From positions 124,613 to 188,612 of the forward strand of contig NZ_BMYS01000003.1 in the NCBI RefSeq assembly GCF_014652395.1: a DNA stretch of 64,000 nt, written 5' to 3'. A program made the translations under genes and the position numbers. The DNA is from Advenella faeciporci (GTDB lineage Bacteria > Pseudomonadota > Gammaproteobacteria > Burkholderiales > Burkholderiaceae_B). Below, piece after piece: positions 48,447 to 57,027 of this stretch (its first letter is position 1; the number at the start of each line of letters is the position of its first letter). The notes under the pieces were generated by a model. The model ran no database searches and was not told where the DNA came from. It saw only the letters and a program-made list of their open reading frames with translations.

Positions 48447-48476
48447 TTGACAGAAGCGGCCAGCATTGGTTAGAAT
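48447..48476 (+). promoter_or_regulatory. Promoter of tRNA-Ser
   Basis: TTGACA (48447-48452) and TAGAAT (48471-48476) are separated by 18 bp, 12 bp before the tRNA 5' end. A good sigma-70 match in the right place. Confidence 0.7.
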
Positions 48477-48488
48477 CCTCTTTTCTTT

Positions 48489-48581
48489 GGAGATGTGGCC
48501 GAGAGGTTGAAGGTACTCCCCTGCTAAGGGAGCATGCGGCTTATACCCGCATCGAGGGTTCGAATCCCTCCATCTCCGCCA
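48489..48581 (+). tRNA. tRNA-Ser (GCT)
   Basis: The 93-nt sequence folds with acceptor arms GGAGATG/CATCTCC, an anticodon stem CTCCC/GGGAG with anticodon GCT, a long variable arm (GCATGCGGC...ACCCGCATC) typical of class II serine tRNAs, TTCGAAT in the T loop, and an encoded CCA end. It reads AGC and AGU codons. Confidence 0.97.
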
Positions 48582-48590
48582 AAGATACTG

Positions 48591-48624
48591 AAAAGCCCTT
48601 GAATTTATTTCAAGGGCTTTTTTT
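48591..48624 (+). terminator. Terminator after tRNA-Ser
   Basis: AAAAGCCCTTGAA and TTCAAGGGCTTTT pair around a short loop and are followed by a T run, 10 bp after the tRNA. Confidence 0.92.
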
Positions 48625-48706
48625 ATGATATAAATTCTCATCCGACAACATTGCGGGACGATGTAACGCCCCAATAACCTGATCTAGTTTCAAGCAAAGG
48701 AAAAAC

Positions 48707-48904
48707 ATGAGCAAGAAAAACACGCCCGATCCGGACGAAGTGGCACTCATTGAATGGTGTATTGAAGTTGAGGGCTTTTTGGTAAAGGCAGGCGCAACCC
48801 TGCGTGAGGCGCAGGACTACATCGAAGAGAATGCCGAGTGGTTTACAGACCAATTCTACGAGGGATTGACACCTGAAGAAGCGGCCAAAGAAGCACTGAA
48901 TTAA
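48707..48904 (+). CDS. Small acidic protein of unknown function
   Basis: A 65-aa protein (MSKKNTPDPDEVALIEWCIE...) rich in Glu and Asp and predicted to be helical, with a single cysteine. AAAGGAAA precedes the ATG at good spacing, and the frame is closed at both ends in a gap that has no other gene, so I take it as real. The C-terminal GLTPEEAAKEALN looks like a capped helix. No family is recognised with confidence. Confidence 0.7.
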   Translation: MSKKNTPDPDEVALIEWCIEVEGFLVKAGATLREAQDYIEENAEWFTDQFYEGLTPEEAAKEALN

Positions 48905-48918
48905 ATCAGCTCAATCGA

Positions 48919-49323
48919 TTAAATCGGCTCGATCAACTCAATCAAATAATCATCCGGATCAAACACAAAGGCAATCATGCGTTGCCCGTGATTCATTCGT
49001 TTGGGGGGCGTCTTGATTCCGACACCGGATTGAGCCAGTTTTTCTACAGCTTTATGAATATCATTAACCATTAATGCAAGGTGACCAAACGCCTGGCCTT
49101 TTTCATAGGGGTCTTTCCGGTCCCAGTTATACGTCAACTCAAGACTGGATTCGGCATTCTCATTAAAGCTTAAAAAAACGTTGGTGAATCTGCCCGATTC
49201 ATATTCGGTATGGCGCAGCACTTTCATGCCAAGAATATCCCGATAAAACGCCAGCGACTTTTCCAGGTCCAACACGCGCAACATGACATGATCAAGACTA
49301 AATTGAATGACAGATGTACTCAT
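48919..49323 (-). CDS. gloA: Lactoylglutathione lyase (glyoxalase I)
   Basis: The 134-aa metalloenzyme isomerises the methylglyoxal-glutathione adduct to S-lactoylglutathione. Metal ligands are visible as His in LDHVMLRVLD (His12), Glu in SLELTYNW, His in FGHLALMV and Glu in LIELIEPI. The short form, lacking the extra helices of zinc-type enzymes, is usually Ni2+-dependent. It is convergent with the small acidic protein gene, 15 bp apart. Confidence 0.95.
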   Translation of the reverse strand: MSTSVIQFSLDHVMLRVLDLEKSLAFYRDILGMKVLRHTEYESGRFTNVFLSFNENAESSLELTYNWDRKDPYEKGQAFGHLALMVNDIHKAVEKLAQSGVGIKTPPKRMNHGQRMIAFVFDPDDYLIELIEPI

Positions 49324-49410
49324 GGCTAAAGGTATGTAATTGAAAATGGCAATGTAGCAAAATAATCACTGTTCAATCATGACCATTTATCAAGCATCAA
49401 TGAGAAATAT

Positions 49411-50343
49411 TCAATATGTCAATGACGGTCGCATCGTAAGGCCCGCTGATATGTTCTGGATAAACAAAGGCACGCAGGGGTTGGCATTGTTTTCCTGCCA
49501 CATGATACTGATGTACGACTGCGGATATTGCCCTGATAAAGCCAGGTCAATGGCCACCAAATCCCGGTGCACATATTTACGCAATGATTGAGACAAAATG
49601 GCAATCCCCATATGAGCCGCCACCAGGCTCATAATGCCGGTAATCGTGCTTGCCTCCTGTGCGATAATTGGATGAAAGCCGGCATGACGGCATAAAGAAT
49701 AAAAATAACGCCGCCAGACCTGCCAGTGATTTTTAGAACCCACCACAAAACGCTCATTGGCAAGATCCGCCAGCGAAATGACCTTTCGGCCTGCCAAAGG
49801 ATGATCTTTTTGCAATAGCACAACCGGATCATCCTGGAACACCGGCTTCCACTGCACGCCAAGCTCTTCCGGATCGTCGGAAAACGCAAAACCGAATCCC
49901 AGATCAAGGCTGCCCTGCTGCAGGCCCTGAATTTGCTCCTGGGTTGGCATGTAAAGAAGATCAGTGGTGATACTGGGATATTGCCGCCTGAAATGATCCA
50001 GCGTATTGGGCAAGACATCCTGAATCGCATAATCATTATAGGCAATAATCAAATGGCCAATATCCCCGAATTTGGCTTTCTGGGCCAATTCAATGGCCCG
50101 CGCCAGATGCATGAACACGTGTTCGGTTTCCTGCAAAAAAAGGTAACCGGCAGCAGTCAGTTTGACTTGACGGGTACTGCGTTCAAAGAGCTCAACCTGC
50201 AAAGCCTCTTCCAGCGCCTTGATAATACGCGTCAGGCCAGGCTGGGTAATATGCAAAAGTTCTGCCGCTTTTTTAAAATGCAGTTGCTCGGCAACCATTT
50301 TAAAAGCGCGTAAGTGATGCAGATCAAAGCGAACAGGATTCAT
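49411..50343 (-). CDS. LysR-family transcriptional regulator
   Basis: A 310-aa regulator with winged helix at about 5-65 (LHHLRAFKMVAEQLHFKKAA, LLHITQPGLTRIIKALEEAL) and effector domain from about 95 (IAYNDYAIQDVLP, LDLGFGFAFSDDPEELGV, GIAILSQSLRKY). It is divergent from an MHS-type transporter gene across 316 bp containing an inverted repeat; control of that transporter is inferred. Its ligand may be the transported acid. AAGAG lies upstream of the ATG. Confidence 0.9.
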   Translation of the reverse strand: MNPVRFDLHHLRAFKMVAEQLHFKKAAELLHITQPGLTRIIKALEEALQVELFERSTRQVKLTAAGYLFLQETEHVFMHLARAIELAQKAKFGDIGHLIIAYNDYAIQDVLPNTLDHFRRQYPSITTDLLYMPTQEQIQGLQQGSLDLGFGFAFSDDPEELGVQWKPVFQDDPVVLLQKDHPLAGRKVISLADLANERFVVGSKNHWQVWRRYFYSLCRHAGFHPIIAQEASTITGIMSLVAAHMGIAILSQSLRKYVHRDLVAIDLALSGQYPQSYISIMWQENNANPCVPLFIQNISAGLTMRPSLTY

Positions 50344-50659
50344 GACTCAACTCTTTTTTATCATTAATAACATTACGATCAATAATACCGCGCCAATACT
50401 GAATAGACAAACTACTGGTACAGTATTAGTTTACTGTTTATGCGTAATAAGGCATACAAAGAAAAACTTTTAAATTTATGAATACACATTCAAAAAAAAG
50501 GAGACATCTATCTTGTTCCAATCGTTTAGTATTCACTATTCGATTTTTTGATCAATAAATTTTAAATAACCAATACATTCACAGATAAACAATAAAAACC
50601 TATTCCCCACGGGGATTTATTTGAACACAAAAAAATTGCTAATTTGAGGAGACATCAAC
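50344..50659. other. Divergent intergenic region between LysR and the MHS transporter
   Basis: No gene is supported. It holds the inverted repeat at 50395-50427, a CCCC-ACG-GGGG palindrome at about 50608-50617, AT-rich sequence, and the transporter ribosome site GAGGAG. Promoters for both genes should lie here but are not clear enough to place. Confidence 0.6.
50395..50427. promoter_or_regulatory. Candidate LysR operator
   Basis: AATACTG (50395-50401) and CAGTATT (50421-50427) are inverted repeats, and a shorter TACTG-GTA-CAGTA palindrome lies within (50413-50425). Three copies of the same half-site 52 to 84 bp from the LysR start, between divergent genes, suit a LysR binding region. Confidence 0.45.
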
Positions 50660-52039
50660 ATGCAACAGGAAGGAACTGTGGCAGCATCGGAACACACCGA
50701 TACCAGCCATATTAAAAAGGTAATGATGGGTTCAGCGGCAGGCACTGTCGTTGAATGGTTCGACTTTGCCTTATTTGGCTACATGGCCGTTTATATCGCA
50801 CAAAACTTCTTCCCCACCGAAGACAAGATGGCTGGTCTGCTGGCTACCTTTGCGGTATTTTTAGTATCGTTTATTGTTCGGCCACTGGGAGGTATCTATT
50901 TTGGCAAGCTGGGCGACAAACTGGGTCGCAAAAAAATTCTGGCTTTAACCGTATTGCTCATGTCTGGCTCTACAGCTGCCATTGGCCTTATTCCCAACTA
51001 TGAAAGCATTGGTATCTGGGCACCTATTTTGCTGGTTATCATTCGCTGCATTCAGGGTTTATCGGCAGGTGGTGAATATACAGGTGCCACCATTTATACG
51101 GTTGAGCACAGTCCCATGACCAAACGCAACTCTTATGCCTGGGCCATGTCTGCCGCGACTTATTTCGCTTTTGCCCTGGCTGCTGGCGTCTGTGCCGGGT
51201 TGGTGGCCATTATTGGCAGTGAGGCCATGGGTGCCTGGGGCTGGCGTACCATTTTCCTGTTGGCTGTTCCAATGGGTGTCGTCGCCTTCTTCATTCGTGA
51301 CCATCTGTCTGAATCCCCTGAATTCCAGCAAATGCGTGCCGAGAAAAAGGGTCAGGTCAGCTACACGGCCTCACAGGTATTCAAGGCAGAAGGTAACAAT
51401 ATTGTGAAACTGGGTGGCTTTGTAGTGCTCTATGCGCTGTCATTCTATATTTTCTCAACCTACATGAATACCTTCCTGCGTACCGTGATTGGCCTGACCC
51501 CGGCACAATCCTTAACGGCCAGTATGGTTGCCCTGTTGTTTGTAACCGCCTTAACCCCAATTGCCGGCATCATTTCCGACAAAGTCGGCCGTCGTAAAAT
51601 GATGCAGTTTGCCGCCATCTGGCATGCCCTGTTTACCATTCCCGCCTATATGGTTGTGAACAATGGCGCCTCACTGGAAGCGGCGATTGCCGGGATGCTG
51701 ATTATTGGTATTGGCCAGGTTGCCGCCAGCGTAGTGGCTGCAACATTACTCTCAGAAATGTTCCCGACCGATATGCGCTATACCGCATCCAGCATGTGCT
51801 ACAACATTACCTTTGCCATTTTTGGTGGTACCGCCCCTTATCTGGCCATCTGGTTGACAGCACAAACAGGCACTTATCTGGCCCCGGCATTTTACGTAAC
51901 CGTAGTAGCAGTTCTGTGCTTCTTCTGGGTGACTGTTTTAATGCCAGAAACCGCCAACAAGCCTTTGCGTCGTTACCATACTGAACCAGAGCATGATGCC
52001 AAACCGGCCGTCAGTCTTGGTAAAGTGAGCGCCAGCTAA
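50660..52039 (+). CDS. MFS transporter, metabolite:H+ symporter (MHS) family
   Basis: A 459-aa, 12-helix transporter. GSAAGTVVEWFDFALFGYMA, FIVRPLGGIYFGKLGDKLGRKK and GLSAGGEYTGATIYTVEHSP are the signatures of the MHS family, which takes up citrate, proline/betaine, 2-oxoglutarate, shikimate and similar compounds with protons. The substrate cannot be told from sequence; the LysR gene next door may sense it. GGAG precedes the ATG and a strong terminator follows. Confidence 0.93.
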   Translation: MQQEGTVAASEHTDTSHIKKVMMGSAAGTVVEWFDFALFGYMAVYIAQNFFPTEDKMAGLLATFAVFLVSFIVRPLGGIYFGKLGDKLGRKKILALTVLLMSGSTAAIGLIPNYESIGIWAPILLVIIRCIQGLSAGGEYTGATIYTVEHSPMTKRNSYAWAMSAATYFAFALAAGVCAGLVAIIGSEAMGAWGWRTIFLLAVPMGVVAFFIRDHLSESPEFQQMRAEKKGQVSYTASQVFKAEGNNIVKLGGFVVLYALSFYIFSTYMNTFLRTVIGLTPAQSLTASMVALLFVTALTPIAGIISDKVGRRKMMQFAAIWHALFTIPAYMVVNNGASLEAAIAGMLIIGIGQVAASVVAATLLSEMFPTDMRYTASSMCYNITFAIFGGTAPYLAIWLTAQTGTYLAPAFYVTVVAVLCFFWVTVLMPETANKPLRRYHTEPEHDAKPAVSLGKVSAS

Positions 52040-52349
52040 TTAATTAACCAAACTCATATATTTTCTTGACTCTTTATCAGCCCTGTTTTTTCAGGGCTGT
52101 TTTTTTTATCTGTTTCAATTCACTTGACAAAAAAATCCCGGGCAACAAAAACAGCCCGAAAATCAGACCATCATCTTTAATTGATTCATATTAAAAACAA
52201 TAAAAACAAATCAAAATGCCGCCACCCCAACGGCACCTTTTCATGCTATTTTCGATAGAATAAGGTTCTATCTGATCATTGATTCAAAGTTGGCTTCCTT
52301 ACCTGGCAAAAAAACAGGGCAAGGTTTTATTGCAAAAGAGACAAACATC
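52040..52349. other. Spacer after the MHS transporter
   Basis: Contains the transporter terminator and AT-rich sequence with A tracts; a 20-codon in-frame extension upstream of the next gene (from 52290) has no ribosome site. Nothing else is recognised. Confidence 0.5.
52078..52107 (+). terminator. Terminator after the MHS transporter
   Basis: CAGCCCTG and CAGGGCTG pair around a T6 loop and are followed by eight T residues. Confidence 0.93.
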
Positions 52350-52784
52350 ATGACCACCATAAACCTGACTGATGTAACGGTAAGCAGCGATCACGCCTCA
52401 CGTGCTGAAGGGTGGATGAACGTTCACTTCAGCAATGGCAAAACCATTACCGCTTTCTGCCCGCAGGGCAACGACAACTGGGCTAAAGGTACCAAACGCA
52501 TCTGCAACACTAACCAGGAACAGGATCTGCAACACATTCCGGTTAAGCATTTATTACTGCAGGCCGCCAATGACGGTAAATACGTTATTTTAGAAGCCGA
52601 ACTGCCCATGTCCGCCACACCCATGACGCACGCCAGGCCAGCCAATGAAAATGTTTACATGGCCCTGCCACACAAGCAGCAGAATGTTTTCAGTGCCGAT
52701 TTCTTGTCAATCGTGTGCATTATTGTTGCCGCACTTTATGGCCTGAAATGGCTGTTTGAGAAATACGTCTTGCCACGCCTGTAA
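52350..52784 (+). CDS. Unrecognised 144-aa protein with C-terminal membrane segment
   Basis: MTTINLTDVTVSSDHASRAE opens a hydrophilic region with beta-like stretches, and the C-terminus has one membrane helix (FLSIVCIIVAALYGLKWLFE), so it looks like a tail-anchored protein with its soluble domain in the cytoplasm. ATG 52350 has AAAGAGAC upstream. I recognise no family. It stands alone between an MHS transporter and the amidase terminator. Confidence 0.6.
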   Translation: MTTINLTDVTVSSDHASRAEGWMNVHFSNGKTITAFCPQGNDNWAKGTKRICNTNQEQDLQHIPVKHLLLQAANDGKYVILEAELPMSATPMTHARPANENVYMALPHKQQNVFSADFLSIVCIIVAALYGLKWLFEKYVLPRL

Positions 52785-52805
52785 ACAGCCTGGATGCATT
52801 CCCAC

Positions 52806-52875
52806 GCGGAGCATGGGAACGAGGAATGCAGAGAGCATGGTAATGAGAAACGCAGAGAGCATGGGAATGAGGAAA
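52806..52875. repeat. Three short tandem repeats of the GCGGAGCATGGGAACGAG type
   Basis: Units begin GCGGAGCATGGGAACGAG (52806), GCAGAGAGCATGGTAATGAG (52828) and GCAGAGAGCATGGGAATGAG (52852), with a 22-24-bp period. The first is preceded by CATTCCCACGC, which pairs with the following GCATGGGAA. The motif resembles the dispersed CCCACGC-GAGCGTGGGAACGAG palindromic repeat seen between genes in many bacteria. They lie just downstream of the 144-aa protein gene. Confidence 0.7.
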
Positions 52876-52940
52876 AAAACATTCCTTCTGCCAGGCACTT
52901 ATTTGCGCCTGGAATTTGGATCATTGCAGAACCAATAAAA

Positions 52941-52966
52941 AAACGTCCCATAAAAACAGGACGTTT
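52941..52966 (-). terminator. Terminator of the amidase/Rieske operon
   Basis: AAACGTCC and GGACGTTT pair around a 10-nt loop; on the minus strand the stem is followed by a T run. It lies 30 bp past the amidase stop. Confidence 0.88.
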
Positions 52967-52996
52967 AAACTTAAAACTGAAAGCGCTACAGCAATA

Positions 52997-54304
52997 TTAC
53001 ACCGGGGCCGCTGCCTGTTCACTTAAAAACAATTGTTGCAAATGCCTTGCCTGCAACAGCAAACCATCATCCTGATGAGGTTTGCCAATCAGCTGCAAAC
53101 CCATTGGCATTTTTTGATAGTAACCCAAAGGTAAAGATACCACCGGCAAACCGGCAAGCTGCCATGCGCGGCTCATGAATGGCGCACCCGTACCTTCGGT
53201 TTTATAAGGTGCAACGCCTGATGCCGACGGCGCCAGAATGAAATCCGCCCCACTGGTCTCAAACCATTGCATGAGTCCCTGTTTCAGGCTATCCGCTTTT
53301 TGCAGCGCTGCAATATAATCGTTATAGGGCAAATCCAGGCCACTTGCAACCAGTGTCTGCATATGCTCACCCAGCGTGTCAAACTGCTGCTCGTACACCA
53401 AATTACGGGCAACCTCATAGGCCATGATTTGCCCATGCAGTGCAGTCAATTCAACCACGGTATCCTGCAAAGGAAAACTCACGCTCTTTAACCCCTGCCC
53501 GACCAGCGCTTGCTGACAGCCTGCGAGCGTTTCCAGCATCGGGTCTTGCATGGGCCCCAGCACCTGACCTGAAAACACGCCAAAAACATAAGGCATGCCA
53601 TTTGCCTGCGGCATTGGATCCAAAGACTTGTGCAGCAGTATATTACGCACCAGAATGGTATCAAGCACATCATTACTGATGATACCCAGTGAATCCAGGG
53701 ATTGCGCCAGTGGCTGGATGTTACGCAGTGAAAATTCATTTTTGCTGCCAACATAACCCACACAACCACAATATGAAGCGGGCCTGATAACAGACGCTGC
53801 CGTTTGGGTTCCAAAGGCAATGGGTACCATATAATCGGCCACCGCCGCAGCTGAACCACTGGAAGAACCTCCCGGTGTTCGCTCAGGGTCATGCGGGTTA
53901 TTGGTTTTACCTGCCTGAAAATAGGCAAACTCGGTAGTCACCGTTTTACCCATTAAAATACCACCTGCTGCCTTCATGGCCGTTACGCAAGAAGCATCCA
54001 TATCGGGAATGCGATTCTGGTGAATGACCGAACCCATGGTGGTGGGTATGTCAGCGGTATCAATCACATCCTTGACCGCAAAGGGCAAGCCTTTCAAGGG
54101 TGACGCATCGTAGAACTCGCGACGGCTTTCATATTCAGCCAAATAGTCATCCTGATCAATCAGATATTGCCAGGCACCAATTTGCCCATCACGTTTGGCA
54201 ATGCGTTCATAGAATGACGCCACCACTTCCGGCAAACTGGTTTCATCCGAATTCAGGGCACGCAGCAATTGATGCAGGGGTCGCTTAAACCATTGTTGTT
54301 TCAT
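52997..54304 (-). CDS. Amidase (amidase-signature family)
   Basis: The 435-aa hydrolase has the Ser-cisSer-Lys triad regions: GLPFAVKDVIDTADIPTTMG with the lysine, GGSSSGSAAAVADYMVPIAFG with the cis-serine, and QTAASVIRPASYCG with the nucleophilic serine. The usual DTGGS is QTAAS, so the pocket may be atypical. No signal peptide. ATG 54304 has GGAGGAG upstream and overlaps the DUF1116 gene by 20 bp; an in-frame extension to 54340 is less likely. It is the last gene of the Rieske operon and may release ammonia from an amide intermediate; that role is inference. Confidence 0.9.
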   Translation of the reverse strand: MKQQWFKRPLHQLLRALNSDETSLPEVVASFYERIAKRDGQIGAWQYLIDQDDYLAEYESRREFYDASPLKGLPFAVKDVIDTADIPTTMGSVIHQNRIPDMDASCVTAMKAAGGILMGKTVTTEFAYFQAGKTNNPHDPERTPGGSSSGSAAAVADYMVPIAFGTQTAASVIRPASYCGCVGYVGSKNEFSLRNIQPLAQSLDSLGIISNDVLDTILVRNILLHKSLDPMPQANGMPYVFGVFSGQVLGPMQDPMLETLAGCQQALVGQGLKSVSFPLQDTVVELTALHGQIMAYEVARNLVYEQQFDTLGEHMQTLVASGLDLPYNDYIAALQKADSLKQGLMQWFETSGADFILAPSASGVAPYKTEGTGAPFMSRAWQLAGLPVVSLPLGYYQKMPMGLQLIGKPHQDDGLLLQARHLQQLFLSEQAAAPV

Positions 54305-55460
54305 CTTGCCACTCCTCCAGGGATTGCAATAATGCGGCATTCACCGTGGCAACCCCGCCACCAATACGTCCATGCCGGCCACTGCCATCAATCATGCCCA
54401 GCAGCACCAGGGGCCCGGTATCGCTTTGAATGACGCTGTTGAAATCGGTAATACCGGCACGCCCACCTAAAAATGGCAAGCTGGTTTTCAGGAAACGGCT
54501 TTGACGGGTCAGATAGTCTTCCGGCAAAAATCCCTGCAGATTCCGGGCACTTAAACTGGCCAGATCCAGACATTGCCCACCCAGTCCCACAAAATCAATC
54601 ACCGCACTGTCACCCAGGGCACCCAGTGCCTGTGCGTGCGCTTTGGCGGCCTCTTTATTCCCTTCAATCACCGGAGCATCAGTCACCAGCCAGGTCTGCG
54701 AACCGGCCAGCTGCAAACCAAACCGTAAACCATTTCCACCCACTTTCACAATGGGATCAAGGCCTTCAGGCTGTTCTTGTGTCGCCAGAATCAGGGCGCT
54801 GGCGGCCATCCAGTAATTCAGGGCCCATGCCATGGCACCATACAGGAAAGCCTTGCTTTGCTCGTCATCAATGCCCCACGATACAATGATATCGGCCAGC
54901 AAACGTGAGGCATGCATGGTACGCGCATGACCATCATCACCATTAAGCAAAGAGGCTTGCAAAACAGGCGCCAGGTCAACCTTGCCCCCAAAACCGGCCG
55001 CCAGCCTGGCGCCCAGATCCTGATGCAGCCAGCGCAGGTGTGGCACCATTTCTTCGCCATCAATACCCAAACGGGTACACCAAACCATGCCTTCATTCAG
55101 CACCGAGTATTTTTTATTTTCAGGCTGCCCGGCATTGCTGACTTCAATCATATACATGGACGGTGTCACGACACCGGCCAGTGGCACGACCACGTCATAA
55201 TCCTGCGCCGGTGCCAGTTGTACGCCCCCCTCTTCCAGCAGTGCCTGCGCAGCGGCTTTATCGGGTGCCCAGCCTTCATACTGAATGCCGACCAGCACCG
55301 AGTTAAGAATGGCTTGTGGCAACTCGGATACGTTACGAAAAGGTGGCCCGGCATGCAAAACCAGACGCGTTTGCTGTGGCAACACCTGTTTTAGTTGCCT
55401 GACCCCTGTCCAGAACGGCCTGACCGTTTTTGAGGGGCTGTGATTGACATGCTGAACCAT
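54285..55460 (-). CDS. DUF1116 family protein, AllG/YlbE-like
   Basis: A 391-aa protein matching DUF1116: LHAGPPF, GIQYEGWAPDKAAAQALLEE, YSVLNEGMVWCTRLGIDGEE, PHLRWLHQDLGARLAAGFGG and LGDSAVIDFVGLGGQ all have counterparts in E. coli YlbE as I recall it. YlbE/AllG is one subunit of oxamate carbamoyltransferase (AllFGH) in anaerobic allantoin use. Here the AllF (FdrA-like) and AllH (DUF2877) partners are missing, so the activity may differ. It overlaps the amidase gene and follows a 204-aa gene by 12 bp, in a Rieske operon. Confidence 0.82.
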   Translation of the reverse strand: MVQHVNHSPSKTVRPFWTGVRQLKQVLPQQTRLVLHAGPPFRNVSELPQAILNSVLVGIQYEGWAPDKAAAQALLEEGGVQLAPAQDYDVVVPLAGVVTPSMYMIEVSNAGQPENKKYSVLNEGMVWCTRLGIDGEEMVPHLRWLHQDLGARLAAGFGGKVDLAPVLQASLLNGDDGHARTMHASRLLADIIVSWGIDDEQSKAFLYGAMAWALNYWMAASALILATQEQPEGLDPIVKVGGNGLRFGLQLAGSQTWLVTDAPVIEGNKEAAKAHAQALGALGDSAVIDFVGLGGQCLDLASLSARNLQGFLPEDYLTRQSRFLKTSLPFLGGRAGITDFNSVIQSDTGPLVLLGMIDGSGRHGRIGGGVATVNAALLQSLEEWQDETTMV

Positions 55461-55472
55461 TTCTCTCCCCCT

Positions 55473-56087
55473 TCAGGCCACTCGGACCCAGGTTTCACTA
55501 TTGGCCAGGCTGGCCGATTGCGCACGCGTACCGTTAAAGTCACGTTCAATCGTGTTGCCCGCTAACGGCACTCCATTGACCAGCACCCGGGCACGCTGCG
55601 CCGGATGGAACACACACATCATTTCATGCTTCTGGGTTTGGGTTTCACTTTGTGGCAAATCAACACAGATGGCCGGCTGCGTCATCTGGTGCCATTCCAT
55701 CTCGACTTTCACCCCGGCACTGGCCGACTCCACCGATTCAATCACTATCTCGGGAAAACGGTTAACCGTATTGAAAACACCATCATCAATCACTTTCAGC
55801 TTATCCAAGGCCACTGCCTTGCGGAACAGGCCAAAATAACGCACAAAATCACTTACCAGATAGTCGGCCAGCGGTTTGTTATTGGTGATGAGCAAGCGGG
55901 TTTCTTCGCCACTGCCCTCTTCGTAAGGATTATCAAGCACCAGAATAGCCTGGCCACTGCCATGGGCTGAACTGGCAATACGAAAGTACAGTGACAGGGA
56001 AGACCACTCCTGGTCAGGATCGGTTTTCAGATAAATAAACGGGTTATCGCCAGTCCAGTCCAAAGTACCTGTTTTAATGCCGGTCAT
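55473..56087 (-). CDS. Unrecognised 204-aa protein of the Rieske operon
   Basis: No family is recognised. The sequence is rich in predicted beta strands (SLSLYFRIASS, GQAILVLDNPY, AGVKVEMEWHQM, ARVLVNGVPLAG), which suggests a beta-sandwich, and it has no signal peptide or membrane segment. Possible metal ligands (two histidines, few cysteines) are not in a recognisable motif. GGAG precedes the ATG. It lies 45 bp after the epimerase gene and 12 bp before the DUF1116 gene, so it is almost certainly coexpressed. Confidence 0.8.
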   Translation of the reverse strand: MTGIKTGTLDWTGDNPFIYLKTDPDQEWSSLSLYFRIASSAHGSGQAILVLDNPYEEGSGEETRLLITNNKPLADYLVSDFVRYFGLFRKAVALDKLKVIDDGVFNTVNRFPEIVIESVESASAGVKVEMEWHQMTQPAICVDLPQSETQTQKHEMMCVFHPAQRARVLVNGVPLAGNTIERDFNGTRAQSASLANSETWVRVA

Positions 56088-56132
56088 GATAAATCTCCTT
56101 CCTTGAATTTTTAATAAATTAAACTTGAACTG

Positions 56133-57005
56133 TTAAACCGTAGTTTCTGCCACCGCGTATGCTTCACGCAATTGATTGAAATCAGTGCTGGGTTGCCAGC
56201 CCAATATTTCCTTGGCCGCACTGCTGCTGAAAATCGATGCACGCGGATTGTTCTGATACCAACGCGGGTTTTTAATTTCAGGTACCGAACCAATAATGTT
56301 TTGATACCACTCGCTGGTTGGCAGCGGATGCGAAGTATCATCGGCACTAATGAAAAACACACCATAACGCAAGCCCTGCAGATTTACCGCTGCCTCAAAA
56401 GCGCGCGCCAGATCGGCTGCCCAAATATAGTAAAACAGCCAGTGACGGTCTTTGTCATCAACAAACTTGATGTACTCTTCAATGGTTTCTGGCAAGACCA
56501 CCGCCAATGGACGCAAACAAATAATTTCCATATCAGTGGCATCACTAAAACTTTTTGCCATTTGCTCCATCATGATTTTGCTCACGCTGTAAGCCTGATA
56601 GGGCTTGTTTTCATGGGCTTCATCAACCGGCAGGTATTGCGGTTTCCAGTCAGCACGCATCTCTGACAGACCGCAGGCGGAAATACTGGAACACAGCACC
56701 ACTTTTTTCACGCCATTGTCGCGACAGGCCTGCAACACATGCCAGGTACCACGTACATTCACATTAATGTATTGTTCTTCAGGCGCCTTCCAGTCAAAAT
56801 CAATGGCGGCCAAGTGAATCACGGCATCGGCATCTTTGGTGGCCGCCCGTACCGCTTCAAGATCCATCACATCCGTTTCAATAAATTCCACTGCATGCTG
56901 GCTGGGTTTCAAGTCTGCCACCACCACCTGCATGGTTTTCATTAATTGCTGCACCACATACGAACCAACACGACCCGAGCCGCCTGTTACCACTACTTTC
57001 TTCAT
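56133..57005 (-). CDS. NAD-dependent epimerase/dehydratase (extended SDR)
   Basis: A 290-aa extended short-chain dehydrogenase. VVVTGGSGRVGSYVVQQL is the NAD-binding site, DADAVIHLAAIDFDW the second cofactor contact, and YQAYSVSKIMMEQMA the catalytic YxxxK. SSISACGLSE holds the catalytic serine. The usual substrates are nucleotide sugars, but the nearest context is an oxygenase operon, so it may act as a dehydrogenase on the hydroxylated product. AGGAGCAGGAAG precedes the ATG. Confidence 0.88.
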   Translation of the reverse strand: MKKVVVTGGSGRVGSYVVQQLMKTMQVVVADLKPSQHAVEFIETDVMDLEAVRAATKDADAVIHLAAIDFDWKAPEEQYINVNVRGTWHVLQACRDNGVKKVVLCSSISACGLSEMRADWKPQYLPVDEAHENKPYQAYSVSKIMMEQMAKSFSDATDMEIICLRPLAVVLPETIEEYIKFVDDKDRHWLFYYIWAADLARAFEAAVNLQGLRYGVFFISADDTSHPLPTSEWYQNIIGSVPEIKNPRWYQNNPRASIFSSSAAKEILGWQPSTDFNQLREAYAVAETTV

Positions 57006-57027
57006 TCTTCCTGCTCCTTGTTTATTG

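Noticed and set aside
48414-48674. Minus-strand open frame with WRRWRDSNPRCGYKPHAPLAG
   Set aside because: It runs antisense through the tRNA-Ser gene; this peptide is a well-known false protein made from tRNA-Ser and its flanks.
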